From Chryseobacterium sp. JV274 (GTDB taxonomy: Bacteria; Bacteroidota; Bacteroidia; Flavobacteriales; Weeksellaceae): 64,000 bases of DNA. Every line of letters starts with the position of its first letter. The stretch's first letter is position 1. The position numbers and the translations under genes are program-made. The stretch is from assembly GCF_903969135.1 (NCBI RefSeq), contig NZ_LR824569.1, positions 1,488,001 through 1,552,000 on the forward strand, given 5' to 3'. Shown here piece after piece: positions 53,071 through 62,724 of this stretch. The notes beneath the pieces were generated by a model, which worked only from the letters and a program-made list of their open reading frames with translations, was not told the origin of the DNA and searched no databases.

Positions 53071-54792
53071 TTAGAATAAGTAATACAGCTGTGTTAAAGG
53101 AAGTGTTTCCGCAGGTTCGCAAGTGATGTACTCACCGTCTACCGTTACTTTATAGTTTTCAGGGTTCACTTCAATTAAAGGAGTCTTATCGTTATGAATA
53201 AGGTCTTTTTTGGAAATATTTCTACAATTTTTTACCGGAAGAATCATTTTCTCCAATTTGTAAGAAGCAATGGTTCCGTTGTCGATAGAAACCTGAGAAA
53301 CGAAATTCGCACAAATACCAAACTTGGCTTTTCCATGAGCTCCGAACATATTTCTGTAAATAATTGGCTGAGGTGTTGGAATAGATGCATTTGGATCTCC
53401 CATTTTAGCAGCAATCACAAACCCTCCTTTTACAATCATTTCCGGTTTTACTCCGAATAATGCAGGCTTCCAGATCACCAAATCTGCCAATTTACCTTCT
53501 TCAAGAGATCCTACATATTCTGAAATACCATGTGCAATAGCGGGATTGATGGTATATTTAGCCACATATCTTTTTGCACGGTAATTATCGTTTCCACTAT
53601 CCTGATCTTCAGCTAAATCACCTCTCTGCTCCTTCATTTTGCTTGCCGTCTGCCATGTTCTTGTAATCACTTCTCCCGGTCTTCCCATCGCCTGAGAATC
53701 CGAACTCATGATGCTGAAAACGCCCATGTCATGAAGAATATCTTCTGCTGCAATGGTTTCAGGGCGAATACGGGAATCTGCAAAAGCTACATCTTCAGGA
53801 ATATTCTTGCTCAGGTGATGACAAACCATCAACATATCTAAGTGCTCATCAATCGTATTGACTGTATAAGGACGTGTAGGATTTGTAGAAGCGGGCAGTA
53901 CATTTGGGTACATTGCTGCTTTAATGATATCCGGGGCGTGACCTCCACCAGCTCCTTCTGTATGGAATGTATGGATCACTCTTCCGTTGATTGCTCTCAT
54001 TGTATCTTCAAGGAATCCTCCTTCATTCAGCGTATCGGTATGGATAGCAACCTGAACGTCATATTTATCCGCTACTTTCAGTGCTGCATCAATTGTTGCG
54101 GGAGTTGCTCCCCAGTCTTCATGGATTTTCACACCTAAAGCACCTGCTTCTACCTGCTCTTCAATAGGTTCTTCTGCCGAACAGTTTCCTTTTCCGAAGA
54201 AACCAAGGTTCATAGGATATTCTTCTGCTGCCTCAAGCATTTTCTGCATATTGAATTTTCCCGGAGTCACTGTTGTAGCATTAGTTCCGTCATTCGGACC
54301 TGTACCACCGCCAATCATTGTTGTGATCCCGCTGTATAGAGATGTTTCGATCTGTTGAGGACAGATGTAGTGAATATGGGTATCAATACCTCCGGCTGTT
54401 ACGATATATCCTTTTCCACCGTGGACTTCAGTTGAAGCTCCAATAATCATATTAGGACTTACACCATCCATTGTATCAGGGTTACCTGCTTTTCCGATTC
54501 CTACGATCTTTCCGTCTTTGATTCCGATATCACCTTTTATAATTCCCCAATGGTCAATGATGACAGCTCCTGTGATGCAAAGGTCCAGAACACCTTCATC
54601 TCTTTTAGCAGTAACATTCTGTCCCATTCCGTCACGGACTGTTTTTCCTCCTCCGAAAACGGCTTCGTCTCCATAGTGAGTGAAATCTTTTTCAATTTCA
54701 ATGATTATTTCAGTGTCTCCCAATCTGATTTTGTCTCCGGCTGTAGGACCTAATATATTGGCGTATTGTTTTCTGTCTACGTGTAAGCTCAT
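53071..54792 (-). CDS. ureC: urease subunit alpha UreC
   Basis: The 573-aa catalytic subunit of urease, which hydrolyses urea to ammonia and carbamate. All landmarks are present: nickel-binding His in [11 protein letters not shown], the carbamylated Lys in [13 protein letters not shown], the flap His region [17 protein letters not shown], and the general-acid/base region [20 protein letters not shown]. Length is standard (about 570 aa). It starts one base after the ureB stop and is followed by a 173-bp gap with a palindromic element. Confidence 0.98.
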   Translation of the reverse strand: MSLHVDRKQYANILGPTAGDKIRLGDTEIIIEIEKDFTHYGDEAVFGGGKTVRDGMGQNVTAKRDEGVLDLCITGAVIIDHWGIIKGDIGIKDGKIVGIGKAGNPDTMDGVSPNMIIGASTEVHGGKGYIVTAGGIDTHIHYICPQQIETSLYSGITTMIGGGTGPNDGTNATTVTPGKFNMQKMLEAAEEYPMNLGFFGKGNCSAEEPIEEQVEAGALGVKIHEDWGATPATIDAALKVADKYDVQVAIHTDTLNEGGFLEDTMRAINGRVIHTFHTEGAGGGHAPDIIKAAMYPNVLPASTNPTRPYTVNTIDEHLDMLMVCHHLSKNIPEDVAFADSRIRPETIAAEDILHDMGVFSIMSSDSQAMGRPGEVITRTWQTASKMKEQRGDLAEDQDSGNDNYRAKRYVAKYTINPAIAHGISEYVGSLEEGKLADLVIWKPALFGVKPEMIVKGGFVIAAKMGDPNASIPTPQPIIYRNMFGAHGKAKFGICANFVSQVSIDNGTIASYKLEKMILPVKNCRNISKKDLIHNDKTPLIEVNPENYKVTVDGEYITCEPAETLPLTQLYYLF

Positions 54793-54793
54793 C

Positions 54794-55162
54794 TTAATGA
54801 TTTTTAAAGTTTAATTCTTCAACTTTTGCAAGGCTTGCCTTTTTCTGTTCTTCGGAATCTATCTGTCCGTCGACAAGGTTGTTGAAGCCCATTGCTTTTT
54901 TGGTTCCTCCTATTTCTACCAATTCCACTTCTTTTTCTTCTCCCGGTTCAAACCTTACTGCAGTACTTGCTACAATATTCAGTCTCTTTCCGAAAGCTTT
55001 TTCACGGTCAAAGCTCATCGCTTTATTGACTTCAAAAAAGTGGAAGTGTGAACCCACCTGAATAGGACGGTCTCCGGTGTTTGTTACTTTTATTTTTACA
55101 GTTTCTCTGCCTTCATTGCAGATAATTGTACCTTCTTTTACAAAAATTTCTCCTGGTATCAT
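54794..55162 (-). CDS. ureB: urease subunit beta UreB
   Basis: A 122-aa urease beta subunit ([20 protein letters not shown], then [16 protein letters not shown] and [12 protein letters not shown] end). It is a separate gene, as in most bacteria, rather than fused to ureA as in Helicobacter. It has tight spacing to ureA (11 bp) and ureC (1 bp). Confidence 0.97.
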   Translation of the reverse strand: MIPGEIFVKEGTIICNEGRETVKIKVTNTGDRPIQVGSHFHFFEVNKAMSFDREKAFGKRLNIVASTAVRFEPGEEKEVELVEIGGTKKAMGFNNLVDGQIDSEEQKKASLAKVEELNFKNH

Positions 55163-55173
55163 AATCAGTAGTA

Positions 55174-55476
55174 TTAGCGGATTGGGTTGTGTACGGTTAC
55201 CAGCTTAGTCCCATCAGGGAAAGTGGCTTCAATCTGAACATCGTGGATCATTTCTGATACGCCGGGCATTACGTCATCTTTAGTAAGAAGATTAGCGCCT
55301 TCCTGCATCAGTTCGGCTACTTTTTTTCCATCTCTTGCTCCTTCAAGCAAAAAGTGGCTGATGAGTGCAATTGATTCAGGATAGTTTAATTTAAGGCCTC
55401 TTGCCTTTCTTTTTAGAGCGAGTTCGCCTGCCAGAAATAGCATAAGCTTTTCCGTTTCTCTCGGTGTTAAGTGCAT
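55174..55476 (-). CDS. ureA: urease subunit gamma UreA
   Basis: A 100-aa urease gamma subunit starting [20 protein letters not shown] and containing [20 protein letters not shown] and [15 protein letters not shown] at the C-terminus. It is the first structural gene of the urease operon. The leader upstream is AT-rich with no perfect -7 consensus. Confidence 0.97.
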   Translation of the reverse strand: MHLTPRETEKLMLFLAGELALKRKARGLKLNYPESIALISHFLLEGARDGKKVAELMQEGANLLTKDDVMPGVSEMIHDVQIEATFPDGTKLVTVHNPIR

Positions 55477-55630
55477 AGTATTTTTATTTAAAATTGGACA
55501 AACAGTACTGGTTCACCTCTCCATAAAGGCAAATAGACATGTTCAAAAAATGTAAAATGGGAATGATTTTTACGGATCTGTATTGAGTGAATACAAACCA
55601 CAATGGATCATTAAAAATTTAAAAAAGGGA

Positions 55631-55996
55631 TTAGCAGCCCGCTATCTGCAGACAGTGATACAGAATGTATCTTGGTGCTGTAATGTAGGTACGGTTTTGA
55701 ACAGCCGCAACCTGTGTATTGTAAGTGTAGCCTGCAAAGAAATAATTGAGCCACTGCTGTGCAAGTACTGAGTAATCAAATTTCACTTTCTCCCAGTCAT
55801 TGGAATCCTGTACATCCTGCACATCTGAAAAACTATACATTTCAGGCTGGGTCTGCTGATCGGATTTCTGCTGAAGGAGATTGATTTTTGAGATAATATC
55901 AGAGTATGACTGAGTTTTCCCTTTATGTGCAAAAAGACCTGCACACAACGCTGAGAAAAACATCAGAAAAGAGAAAAATAAAACTCTTTTTTTCAT
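55631..55996 (-). CDS. small secreted protein upstream of ureA
   Basis: A 121-aa protein with a signal peptide (VLFFSFLMFFSALCAGLFA). The mature part has a polar helical segment (YSDIISKINLLQQKSDQQT), DVQDVQDSNDWEKVK, and a Tyr/Thr-rich C-terminus with two Cys. No family is recognised. It is oriented with the urease genes, 154 bp ahead of ureA, but no functional link is shown. Confidence 0.65.
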   Translation of the reverse strand: MKKRVLFFSFLMFFSALCAGLFAHKGKTQSYSDIISKINLLQQKSDQQTQPEMYSFSDVQDVQDSNDWEKVKFDYSVLAQQWLNYFFAGYTYNTQVAAVQNRTYITAPRYILYHCLQIAGC

Positions 55997-56402
55997 ACTA
56001 TTAATAATGGTGTAAAATTAGAACAATCTTAAAACCTTGGCTATCAAAAAAATTATTTAAAATGTTCAAAATCGCAACAAATACAATTTTATGTAATTTT
56101 AACATTTCATGATAAATCCCTTATTTATAATACTTAAGCATAGTTTATGAACTATGACAAATATTTTATTGTCCTTATTCCTATAATTCTGATATTCCAC
56201 TTTATCTTTTCCTTCTATTTAAAAGATCGAGTAAATACATCCAATATTATCAACACAACATGTTAAAAATCCTTTATTCATTAGCTATTACTTAACAATA
56301 AGCTTTATTTCATAAAAACAGGCGGTATTTTTTTCTTTCCTTATAATTATCGTAAATTTGTATACACATCTTATTTAATTTAATAAAATAATAAAACGTA
56401 AT
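55997..56402 (+). promoter_or_regulatory. AT-rich region with the pruA promoter
   Basis: No gene is seen in these 406 bp. TAAATTTG at 56353-56360 is an exact match to the -7 consensus TAnnTTTG, 42 bp before the pruA ATG. No TTTG is seen at -33. Confidence 0.55.
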
Positions 56403-58028
56403 ATGTCAAAAGCAATTTCGCAAGTACCATTAGCGGTAAATGAGCCGGTAAATTCTTATGAACCGGGATCTCCGGAAGTTAAAAGCCTTATCGACACTTA
56501 TAAAAAAATGTGGGCTGAAAAGGTGGAAGTTCCAATGATTATCAATGGAAAAGAAGTGAAAACTGATACAAAAGTACAGCTTCAGTCTCCACAGGATCAT
56601 GCTCATGACTTCGGTTTCTATTATCAGGGTGGTATGCAGCATGTGGATGACGCTATCAACGCGGCATTGGCAGCTAAACAAGAATGGAATGAACTAGGCT
56701 GGGAACAGCGTGCAGCAATTTTCTTAAAGGCAGCTGATCTTTTGGCTGGTCCTTACAGAGATGTGATTAATGCTGCAACAATGATCGGACAGTCTAAGAA
56801 TGTACACCAGGCTGAAATTGATGCAGCTTGTGAATTCATCGACTTCTTAAGATTCAATGTAGAGTTCATGACAGAAATGTATGCTGAGCAGCCGGTTTCT
56901 GACAATGGAATCTGGAACCGCGTTGAATACAGACCATTAGAAGGATTCTGCTTTGCAGTAACTCCGTTCAACTTTACTGCTATTTCCGGAAACCTTCCTA
57001 CTTGTATGGCAATGTTAGGAAACGTTGTAGTTTGGAAGCCGTCTGACAAGCAGGTATATTCTGCAAAAGTAATTATGGATGTATTAATTGAAGCTGGTCT
57101 TCCTGCGGGAGTTATCAACATGATCTTTACAGATGGAAAAGAAACTGCTGAAAAAGTATTGGCACACCGTGATTTTGCTGGTCTTCACTTCACAGGTTCT
57201 ACAAAAGTATTCCAGGGAATGTGGAAAATGATTGGTGATAATATCCACAACTACAGAACATATCCAAGAATTGTTGGAGAAACAGGAGGGAAAGATTTTG
57301 TAATCGCTCACCCATCTGCTAACGTAGAAGCTGTAGCTACTGCATTGGTAAGAGGTGCTTTCGAATATCAGGGACAAAAATGTTCAGCTGCTTCAAGAGC
57401 TTATGTACCTAAGTCTCTTTGGGCTGACGTGAAAAAAGTAATGGAAACTCAGATGAATTCTATTAAAGTAGGTTCTCCAGAAGATACTTCTAACTTTGTA
57501 AACGCAGTAATTGACAAAAATTCTTTCGAGAAATGTAAAGGATATATCGACAGAGCAAATGCTTCAGATGAAGCTTCTGTAGCAATCGGTGGAAAAGTTG
57601 ATGATTCTAAAGGATGGTTTGTACACCCAACAGTAATTGAAACTACAAATCCTCACTACGAAAGTATGGTAGAAGAGATCTTCGGGCCAATCTTATCAAT
57701 CTTTGTATATGAAGATAAGGACTGGAAAGAAACGCTAAAACTTGTAGATTCTACTTCTCCTTATTCATTAACAGGTTCTGTATTCTCACAAGACCGTTAC
57801 GCGATCAATGAAGCTTATAAAGCTTTAGAGAATGCTTCAGGTAACTTCTACATCAATGATAAACCAACAGGTGCTGTAGTAGGACAACAGCCTTTCGGTG
57901 GTGGTAGAGCTTCAGGAACAAATGATAAAGCAGGTTCTAAAATGAATCTTCTGAGATGGACCTCTGTAAGAAGTGTAAAAGAAACTTTTGTTTCTCCAAA
58001 AAACTACAAATATCCTTATTTGGGATAA
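56403..58028 (+). CDS. pruA: L-glutamate gamma-semialdehyde dehydrogenase
   Basis: A 541-aa aldehyde dehydrogenase of the delta-1-pyrroline-5-carboxylate dehydrogenase type, converting glutamate semialdehyde to glutamate with NAD+ in proline breakdown. Catalytic Cys lies in YQGQKCSAASRAYVP, the Glu region in IVGETGGKDFV, and the NAD loop in HFTGSTKVFQGM. The C-terminal GQQPFGGGRASGTNDKAG is characteristic. It is a monofunctional enzyme, not the PutA fusion. It is monocistronic with terminator. Confidence 0.96.
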   Translation: MSKAISQVPLAVNEPVNSYEPGSPEVKSLIDTYKKMWAEKVEVPMIINGKEVKTDTKVQLQSPQDHAHDFGFYYQGGMQHVDDAINAALAAKQEWNELGWEQRAAIFLKAADLLAGPYRDVINAATMIGQSKNVHQAEIDAACEFIDFLRFNVEFMTEMYAEQPVSDNGIWNRVEYRPLEGFCFAVTPFNFTAISGNLPTCMAMLGNVVVWKPSDKQVYSAKVIMDVLIEAGLPAGVINMIFTDGKETAEKVLAHRDFAGLHFTGSTKVFQGMWKMIGDNIHNYRTYPRIVGETGGKDFVIAHPSANVEAVATALVRGAFEYQGQKCSAASRAYVPKSLWADVKKVMETQMNSIKVGSPEDTSNFVNAVIDKNSFEKCKGYIDRANASDEASVAIGGKVDDSKGWFVHPTVIETTNPHYESMVEEIFGPILSIFVYEDKDWKETLKLVDSTSPYSLTGSVFSQDRYAINEAYKALENASGNFYINDKPTGAVVGQQPFGGGRASGTNDKAGSKMNLLRWTSVRSVKETFVSPKNYKYPYLG

Positions 58029-58061
58029 TAAAAGATAAATGATCATTGATAAATGATTGAA

Positions 58062-58094
58062 CAGCCTCGGAATTTCGGTTTCGGGGCTTTTTTG
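58062..58094 (+). terminator. terminator of pruA
   Basis: The stem AGCCTCG / CGGGGCT (one G-T pair) is followed by six T. Confidence 0.75.
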
Positions 58095-58334
58095 TGGGAT
58101 GCAGAGTTCAAGGTTTAAAGATTTAAAGTTCAAGGTCTAAGGTTTAAGGTTATTGGTAGCCAGAAATATACTTTTACTTCTCCAATACTTCAATACTCTC
58201 TCCCCTAATCCCTACAACCTGTTACCTTTTACCTAACATCTTTTAACAAACTTTACCTATATTTTACGACTTTCCCTACCCTCTTAGGAATAATTGTTGA
58301 TTTTGAATAGGTATACACCCCAAAATAAAATAGT
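58095..58334. other. non-coding stretch with AAGGTTTAA-type repeats
   Basis: No gene is seen. 58108-58150 contains repeated TTCAAGGTTTAAAG-like words; the complementary kind (AAACTTTAAACTTTAAACC) occurs at 47600-47645. They are degenerate members of an interspersed repeat family. Confidence 0.5.
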
Positions 58335-58556
58335 ATGAAAAAGTTATTGCTAACAGTCATTGGAATAGGAATATTTGCAGTGAGCTGTGGAACCAAAGAA
58401 TCGACAATGTCATCGAGCAATCGTGATTCAGCGACAGTAGAAAATACTCAAAAAAGTATACCGCCTACAACCACTGATACAATGACTACAAAAATGACAA
58501 ATCCTGACAGTGTCAAGATAAAAAAAGATTCAGCGGTAATGTCTCCAGTCAAATAG
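58335..58556 (+). CDS. small lipoprotein with disordered Ser/Thr-rich tail
   Basis: A 73-aa protein with signal and lipobox IFAVSC (Cys18). The rest is a low-complexity Ser/Thr/Asp/Lys segment ending PDSVKIKKDSAVMSPVK. The end resembles that of the lipoprotein at 58806 (SKTKPDSPKVK), so the two may be paralogues. Function unknown; probably attached to the outer membrane. Confidence 0.7.
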   Translation: MKKLLLTVIGIGIFAVSCGTKESTMSSSNRDSATVENTQKSIPPTTTDTMTTKMTNPDSVKIKKDSAVMSPVK

Positions 58557-58585
58557 TATTGATATACGTTCAATTTAAAAATGGA

Positions 58586-58619
58586 AAATCTGCAGATGAA
58601 ATCGCTGCAGATTTTTTTT
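58586..58619 (+). terminator. terminator of the first small lipoprotein gene
   Basis: The stem AATCTGCAG / CTGCAGATT with a nine-base loop is followed by a T run. Confidence 0.9.
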
Positions 58620-58696
58620 ATTGGATAAAGCCAATGGGACGAATATTTTTTTGTTAGTGAGTTAAAATCCACCCCCTATTGAATTTTAATAATAAC

Positions 58697-58759
58697 ATCT
58701 TTTATCTTTTATCTTTTATCTTTTATCTTTTATCTTTTATCTTTTATCTTTTATCTTTT
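58697..58759. repeat. nine perfect copies of the heptamer ATCTTTT
   Basis: A 63-bp perfect tandem repeat. It ends 9 bp before a -7 promoter element and so covers the place of the -33 element of the following lipoprotein gene. Repeat tracts of this purity change copy number by slippage. Confidence 0.95.
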
Positions 58760-58768
58760 AATTAATCT

Positions 58769-58776
58769 TATATTTG
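58769..58776 (+). promoter_or_regulatory. -7 promoter element of the second small lipoprotein gene
   Basis: TATATTTG matches TAnnTTTG exactly, 29 bp before the ATG at 58806. The -33 region upstream is made of ATCTTTT repeats and lacks TTTG. Confidence 0.6.
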
Positions 58777-58805
58777 ATTATTACCAAACATTAATATATA
58801 CTACT

Positions 58806-59012
58806 ATGAAAAAATTCTGGATAGGAGCAGTTCTTGGACTTCTTTTCCTTGGAAGTTGTGCTCAAAATAAAGAAAAACGAGAGGAATATAAAGATGCCCA
58901 CAACAAGGAATCTTTAAGAAACAAAATGGGTGATTCTGCTGTAGCTAATTCTATACCCGCTCCGGCAGCTGATACTTCAAAAACCAAACCCGACAGTCCA
59001 AAAGTTAAATAA
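58806..59012 (+). CDS. small lipoprotein with charged tail
   Basis: A 68-aa protein with lipobox FLGSC (Cys18), a charged helical stretch (NKEKREEYKDAHNKESLRNK) and a Pro/Ala/Ser/Lys-rich end. It is probably an outer-membrane lipoprotein. Its promoter holds a variable heptamer repeat, so its expression may vary between cells. An AATCCACAG / CTGTGGATT hairpin follows at 59019-59042. Confidence 0.7.
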   Translation: MKKFWIGAVLGLLFLGSCAQNKEKREEYKDAHNKESLRNKMGDSAVANSIPAPAADTSKTKPDSPKVK

Positions 59013-59416
59013 AATCACAAATCCACAGACTTCTGTGGATTTGCACTTAAAAAAACTTGACTGAAAAAAAACCGGGCAATCAACCCCGATTATAAGATAT
59101 GGTTTATATTCTGTGAACAGAATACTTCCTTTAAAGATAAAAACAGGAACCGTGGCTGTTTCAATGATGAAATATACACGCGTTCCATATATAAATTTTC
59201 ATGGTTTAGTTTTCAGCTTAGGGATGATTTTCTTACTATAATATTATTTCAGGAAAAGAAATATTCCTTCAAAAAATAAAAGAGATAAGCTGTAGTATGA
59301 TTGTATTCATGTCCCTCGAACTGGCGCAAAGATAGGATAGCAAAGGGTTCCTGTAAAACAATAGGTTGTTCATTTTCGTGAAAACAGTAAGATAGAATTT
59401 AAAAACCTATCTATTT
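59013..59416. other. non-coding stretch after the small lipoprotein gene
   Basis: The hairpin at 59019-59042 (nine-bp stem, weak T tail) may end the lipoprotein transcript. I see nothing else in the remaining bases. Confidence 0.5.
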
Positions 59417-61045
59417 TTAATCATTTTCAGGAAAATGAACATTTTTATCTGATTGATTTTCAGCATCAAGATATTTAATATAGGCTGATGGAGAATAGTC
59501 TGTGACCGCTTTGAAAACTGCAGCAAATTTACTGTGTGAAGAGAAGCCGCATTCATCAGCAAGGATGCTTATTTTATACTGTCGGTATTTCTCATCGTTG
59601 ATCAGCTTATCCACAATATATCTGATTCTCAGTCGGTTGATATACGATTTAAAGTCAGCACTCTTATGCTGATTGATTACATAAGACAGATATTTTGTAT
59701 TGGTATTCAATTCACCTGCAAGGAAAGACAGAGACATTCCCTTATTGTTATAGAGATCACCTTTCTCAAAATCTTCAAGAAGTTCAAGCAGCTTTGATTC
59801 TGTTTCGGAAGTCATCAGAGAATCATTTCGTCTTCGGTCTGTTTCAGAATCTTTTTCATCAATTTCTTCCACAGATATATTGGAAAACTCAGAACCATCG
59901 GATTGTTTTAAAGGATGATTACTTCTGCTGCTGATCATTTTCAACTGAGTTCTTATGATATTTCTGAACTTTGAACGTTGTTTTTTCTGTTTCGTTCTGA
60001 AGAAAACAAGTAAACCAACCAACAATGTAAACAGGACAATAATAGTGGCATTTTTCACCAGATTCATCTGTCCGTTCTTCTTACTGGTCTTCCCTTTTGA
60101 AACCTCTACTCCTTTCATTGTGAAGCTTTGATTACGAGCTGCAATACTGTCGTATGTCCGTACATATTTCACAGCATATAAAGAAGCTTTGAAATTATCC
60201 CCCATCCCTTCATAGTAATCATTTATATTGGAGTATACTGCTTTTTTCAATGTAAGACTTCTGGAGGTGTCTGCTATTTTTTCTGCTTTTTTCAGGTATA
60301 GTTCCGCATCTTTCCAGTTTTTCTGCTTCAGACGGATTCCTCCCAGACCATTATAAACCAATCCGAGCGTACAGCTTCCGACTTTGAGCAAACCTTCAGC
60401 TTTCCTGTAATAATTTTCAGAAACAGGATAGTCATTCAGTTTGAAATAGACATCACCAAGCAATTGATAGGAAGCAGCAGCTGTTCTGTTTTCATTACGG
60501 CTGTTGATTCTCTCAAAATATTTCAGAGAAGATTCTATAAATCGTATTGCATTTGAGTAATTGCCCAGTTCCATTTCATAGAAAGCCATTTCCTGATTCA
60601 GGAGTCCTGCCGCCTCATTACTTTTTTGAAAATCAGTAATCCTGCCGGAAGCTTCCAGTCCTTTTACAATGTATTTTTTAGACCTTTCATACAACCCTAC
60701 CTGTCTATATTGCCTGGCAAGTAATCGGGTTACCACAGCCATCTGTTCCGGGTCATTTATCTGATTGATTATCGAGTGGGCGTTTTCACTATAGCAAATT
60801 GCTTTTTTAAGCTCGCCGGCATGATGATAAAGTTCTGAAGAGAGAATAAGAGATTGTATTTTCTCAGAAGGTTTCTGTGCCAGCATATAAAGAGAATCTG
60901 CGGTCTTGATCGCTTTGGGTAAATCCTTATGTGCGGTAACAGAAGACGTTCTTTCACAGATAAGCTCAAAGTTGTTTTTTTTCTGAGCGAATATTGGGAC
61001 TGCTGTTACCAGCAAAAACAAAAATTTCAGGATATTTTTAGACAT
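59417..61045 (-). CDS. TPR-containing membrane-bound AraC-type regulator
   Basis: A 542-aa protein with a signal sequence (ILKFLFLLVTAVPIFAQ) and periplasmic tetratricopeptide repeats (about 25-320, for example AASYQLLGDVYFKLNDYPVS). A transmembrane helix (NATIIVLFTLLVGLLVFF) and a cytosolic AraC-type HTH (ELNTNTKYLSYVINQHKSAD and KISILADECGFSSHSKFAAV) follow. It joins a sensor and DNA-binding output in one chain, a layout common in Chryseobacterium-like genomes. The ATG at 61045 is preferred to one at 61096 because it places the signal peptide at the very N-terminus. Target unknown. Confidence 0.85.
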   Translation of the reverse strand: MSKNILKFLFLLVTAVPIFAQKKNNFELICERTSSVTAHKDLPKAIKTADSLYMLAQKPSEKIQSLILSSELYHHAGELKKAICYSENAHSIINQINDPEQMAVVTRLLARQYRQVGLYERSKKYIVKGLEASGRITDFQKSNEAAGLLNQEMAFYEMELGNYSNAIRFIESSLKYFERINSRNENRTAAASYQLLGDVYFKLNDYPVSENYYRKAEGLLKVGSCTLGLVYNGLGGIRLKQKNWKDAELYLKKAEKIADTSRSLTLKKAVYSNINDYYEGMGDNFKASLYAVKYVRTYDSIAARNQSFTMKGVEVSKGKTSKKNGQMNLVKNATIIVLFTLLVGLLVFFRTKQKKQRSKFRNIIRTQLKMISSRSNHPLKQSDGSEFSNISVEEIDEKDSETDRRRNDSLMTSETESKLLELLEDFEKGDLYNNKGMSLSFLAGELNTNTKYLSYVINQHKSADFKSYINRLRIRYIVDKLINDEKYRQYKISILADECGFSSHSKFAAVFKAVTDYSPSAYIKYLDAENQSDKNVHFPEND

Positions 61046-61346
61046 ACAGAAACAAATTATTATTTTTATTTTATAATAATTCATCATTATTTTCACTGGG
61101 TGTCTTTTTGTTTTTTACAAAACTAGTGATATTTTATTTTTTATTAAAATATTATATTGAAATTTAATCATTTAACTTAAAACAGCGATTTACATTAATT
61201 TTAATAATTAGACCGAAATAATAAATGATTATCCTTCATATGAACCGATGCCTGTTTTAAAACCAAAATTCCTTTATAATTATTTTCAATATGAACGGCT
61301 CATGTGTCATCATATTTATTACATTTGCAGGGAATAAAAAGTTTTT
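61046..61346 (+). promoter_or_regulatory. AT-rich divergent leader with the thioredoxin-fold gene promoter
   Basis: No gene is seen. TACATTTG at 61320-61327 matches the -7 consensus exactly and lies 19 bp before the ATG at 61347. Confidence 0.6.
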
Positions 61347-62507
61347 ATGAAAAAAATAGCAATACTTTCCTCAATCTTTATAGGAGTTCTTGCATGGGCA
61401 CAGGGAATTAAATTTGAAGACGGCAATTTTGCGTCTATCCTTGCCAAAGCAAAAAAAGAAAAAAAACTGGTCTTTATAGATGCATATGCTTCATGGTGTG
61501 GACCTTGTAAACTGATGGTAAAAAATATCTTCCCACTTCAGTCTGTGGGTGAATACTATAATTCTCACTTCATCAATGCTAAAATTGACATGGAAAAAGG
61601 TGAAGGAATTGAGTTGGCTAAAAAATATAATGTAAAAGCATTCCCTACTTACCTGTTTATTGATGGAAACGGTGAAGCAGTACACAGAACGTTAGGATAT
61701 GTTGAAGAAAAAGACTTTATCCAGTTTGCCAAAGATGCCGAAGATCCAAACAAAAGACTGACTTCTTTAAAAGAGCAGTTTGAAAAAGGAGAAAAAGATC
61801 CTGAGTTTCTAAAGAATCTTGCAGGACTTACAATGTATAATGATGCTGAGTTTGCCGGTAAAGTACTTAACCGTTATTTCCAGCAGAAACCAAGTTTAGA
61901 TCAGGAAGATGTTCAAATGCTTCTTTCAGGGGTTCAAACTATAGACAGCCCTTTGTACAAAATTTTTCAGGATAAGAAAGCGGATATCGTTAAATTCTTC
62001 CCGGAAGATAAGTATGAAAAGTTTGACAAAAACATCAAGTTGAATACCGTTTCCAAAAAAGCATATAATGCAGATACAAAAAAATGGGACGACAACTATT
62101 TCATGTCTGAAACTCAGAAATTCCTAAGCAAAGAAGAGGCTGACAAGATCTTAAAAAGAATGAAAGCCAACAGAGCTTTAAAGAATAAAGATATTCCTGA
62201 GTATGAAAAATTGATCATTGACTTATACAAAGACTATTCTGCAGCAGGTTCTGAAGAACTGAATTCTCTTGCGTGGAACTTCTTTGAAAACGTAAGCAAT
62301 AAAACATCTCTTGAAAAAGCAATTGCATGGGCACAGGAATCTGTAAAGAAAGATCAGAACTTTGCTAATACAGATACTCTGGCAAATCTTTACAATAAGA
62401 TTGGGGATAAGAAAAATGCAAAAACATGGGCTGAAAAATCTATTGAGCTTGCAAAAAGTACAGGACAGGATTCTACTGATACCGAAAAATTATTGAAAAG
62501 CCTTTAA
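61347..62507 (+). CDS. exported thioredoxin-fold protein
   Basis: A 386-aa protein with a signal peptide (cleavage after WAQG or nearby), a thioredoxin domain (about 22-140) with the redox motif W50-C51-G-P-C54-K and the cis-Pro in AFPTYLF, then a long helical C-terminal region (about 150-386) with TPR-like pairs (AGSEELNSLAWNFFENVSNK, NTDTLANLYNKIGDKKNAKT). It probably acts as a periplasmic thiol-disulfide oxidoreductase, with the helical part binding a client. A strong terminator follows. Confidence 0.88.
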   Translation: MKKIAILSSIFIGVLAWAQGIKFEDGNFASILAKAKKEKKLVFIDAYASWCGPCKLMVKNIFPLQSVGEYYNSHFINAKIDMEKGEGIELAKKYNVKAFPTYLFIDGNGEAVHRTLGYVEEKDFIQFAKDAEDPNKRLTSLKEQFEKGEKDPEFLKNLAGLTMYNDAEFAGKVLNRYFQQKPSLDQEDVQMLLSGVQTIDSPLYKIFQDKKADIVKFFPEDKYEKFDKNIKLNTVSKKAYNADTKKWDDNYFMSETQKFLSKEEADKILKRMKANRALKNKDIPEYEKLIIDLYKDYSAAGSEELNSLAWNFFENVSNKTSLEKAIAWAQESVKKDQNFANTDTLANLYNKIGDKKNAKTWAEKSIELAKSTGQDSTDTEKLLKSL

Positions 62508-62523
62508 TAGGAATACATAAACC

Positions 62524-62560
62524 AAAAACCGCAGAACTTTAGCAGTTCTGCGGTTTTTTT
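62524..62560 (+). terminator. terminator of the thioredoxin-fold gene
   Basis: The perfect stem AAAACCGCAGAACT / AGTTCTGCGGTTTT with a four-base loop (TTAGC region) is followed by a T run. Confidence 0.93.
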
Positions 62561-62724
62561 ATATTGTTTAGGGAATAGATGTTGCCAACCGCCCCGTCAA
62601 AAATTCTTTGAATTTTCCCCACCCCTCCAAAGGATGGGAATTTTCACGTCTTCAGCTGTAATATAAGTGGAAAATAAAGCTTTCTTTCTGTTTTATAGAT
62701 ACAAAAGCTATTTACTCTCTTCTC

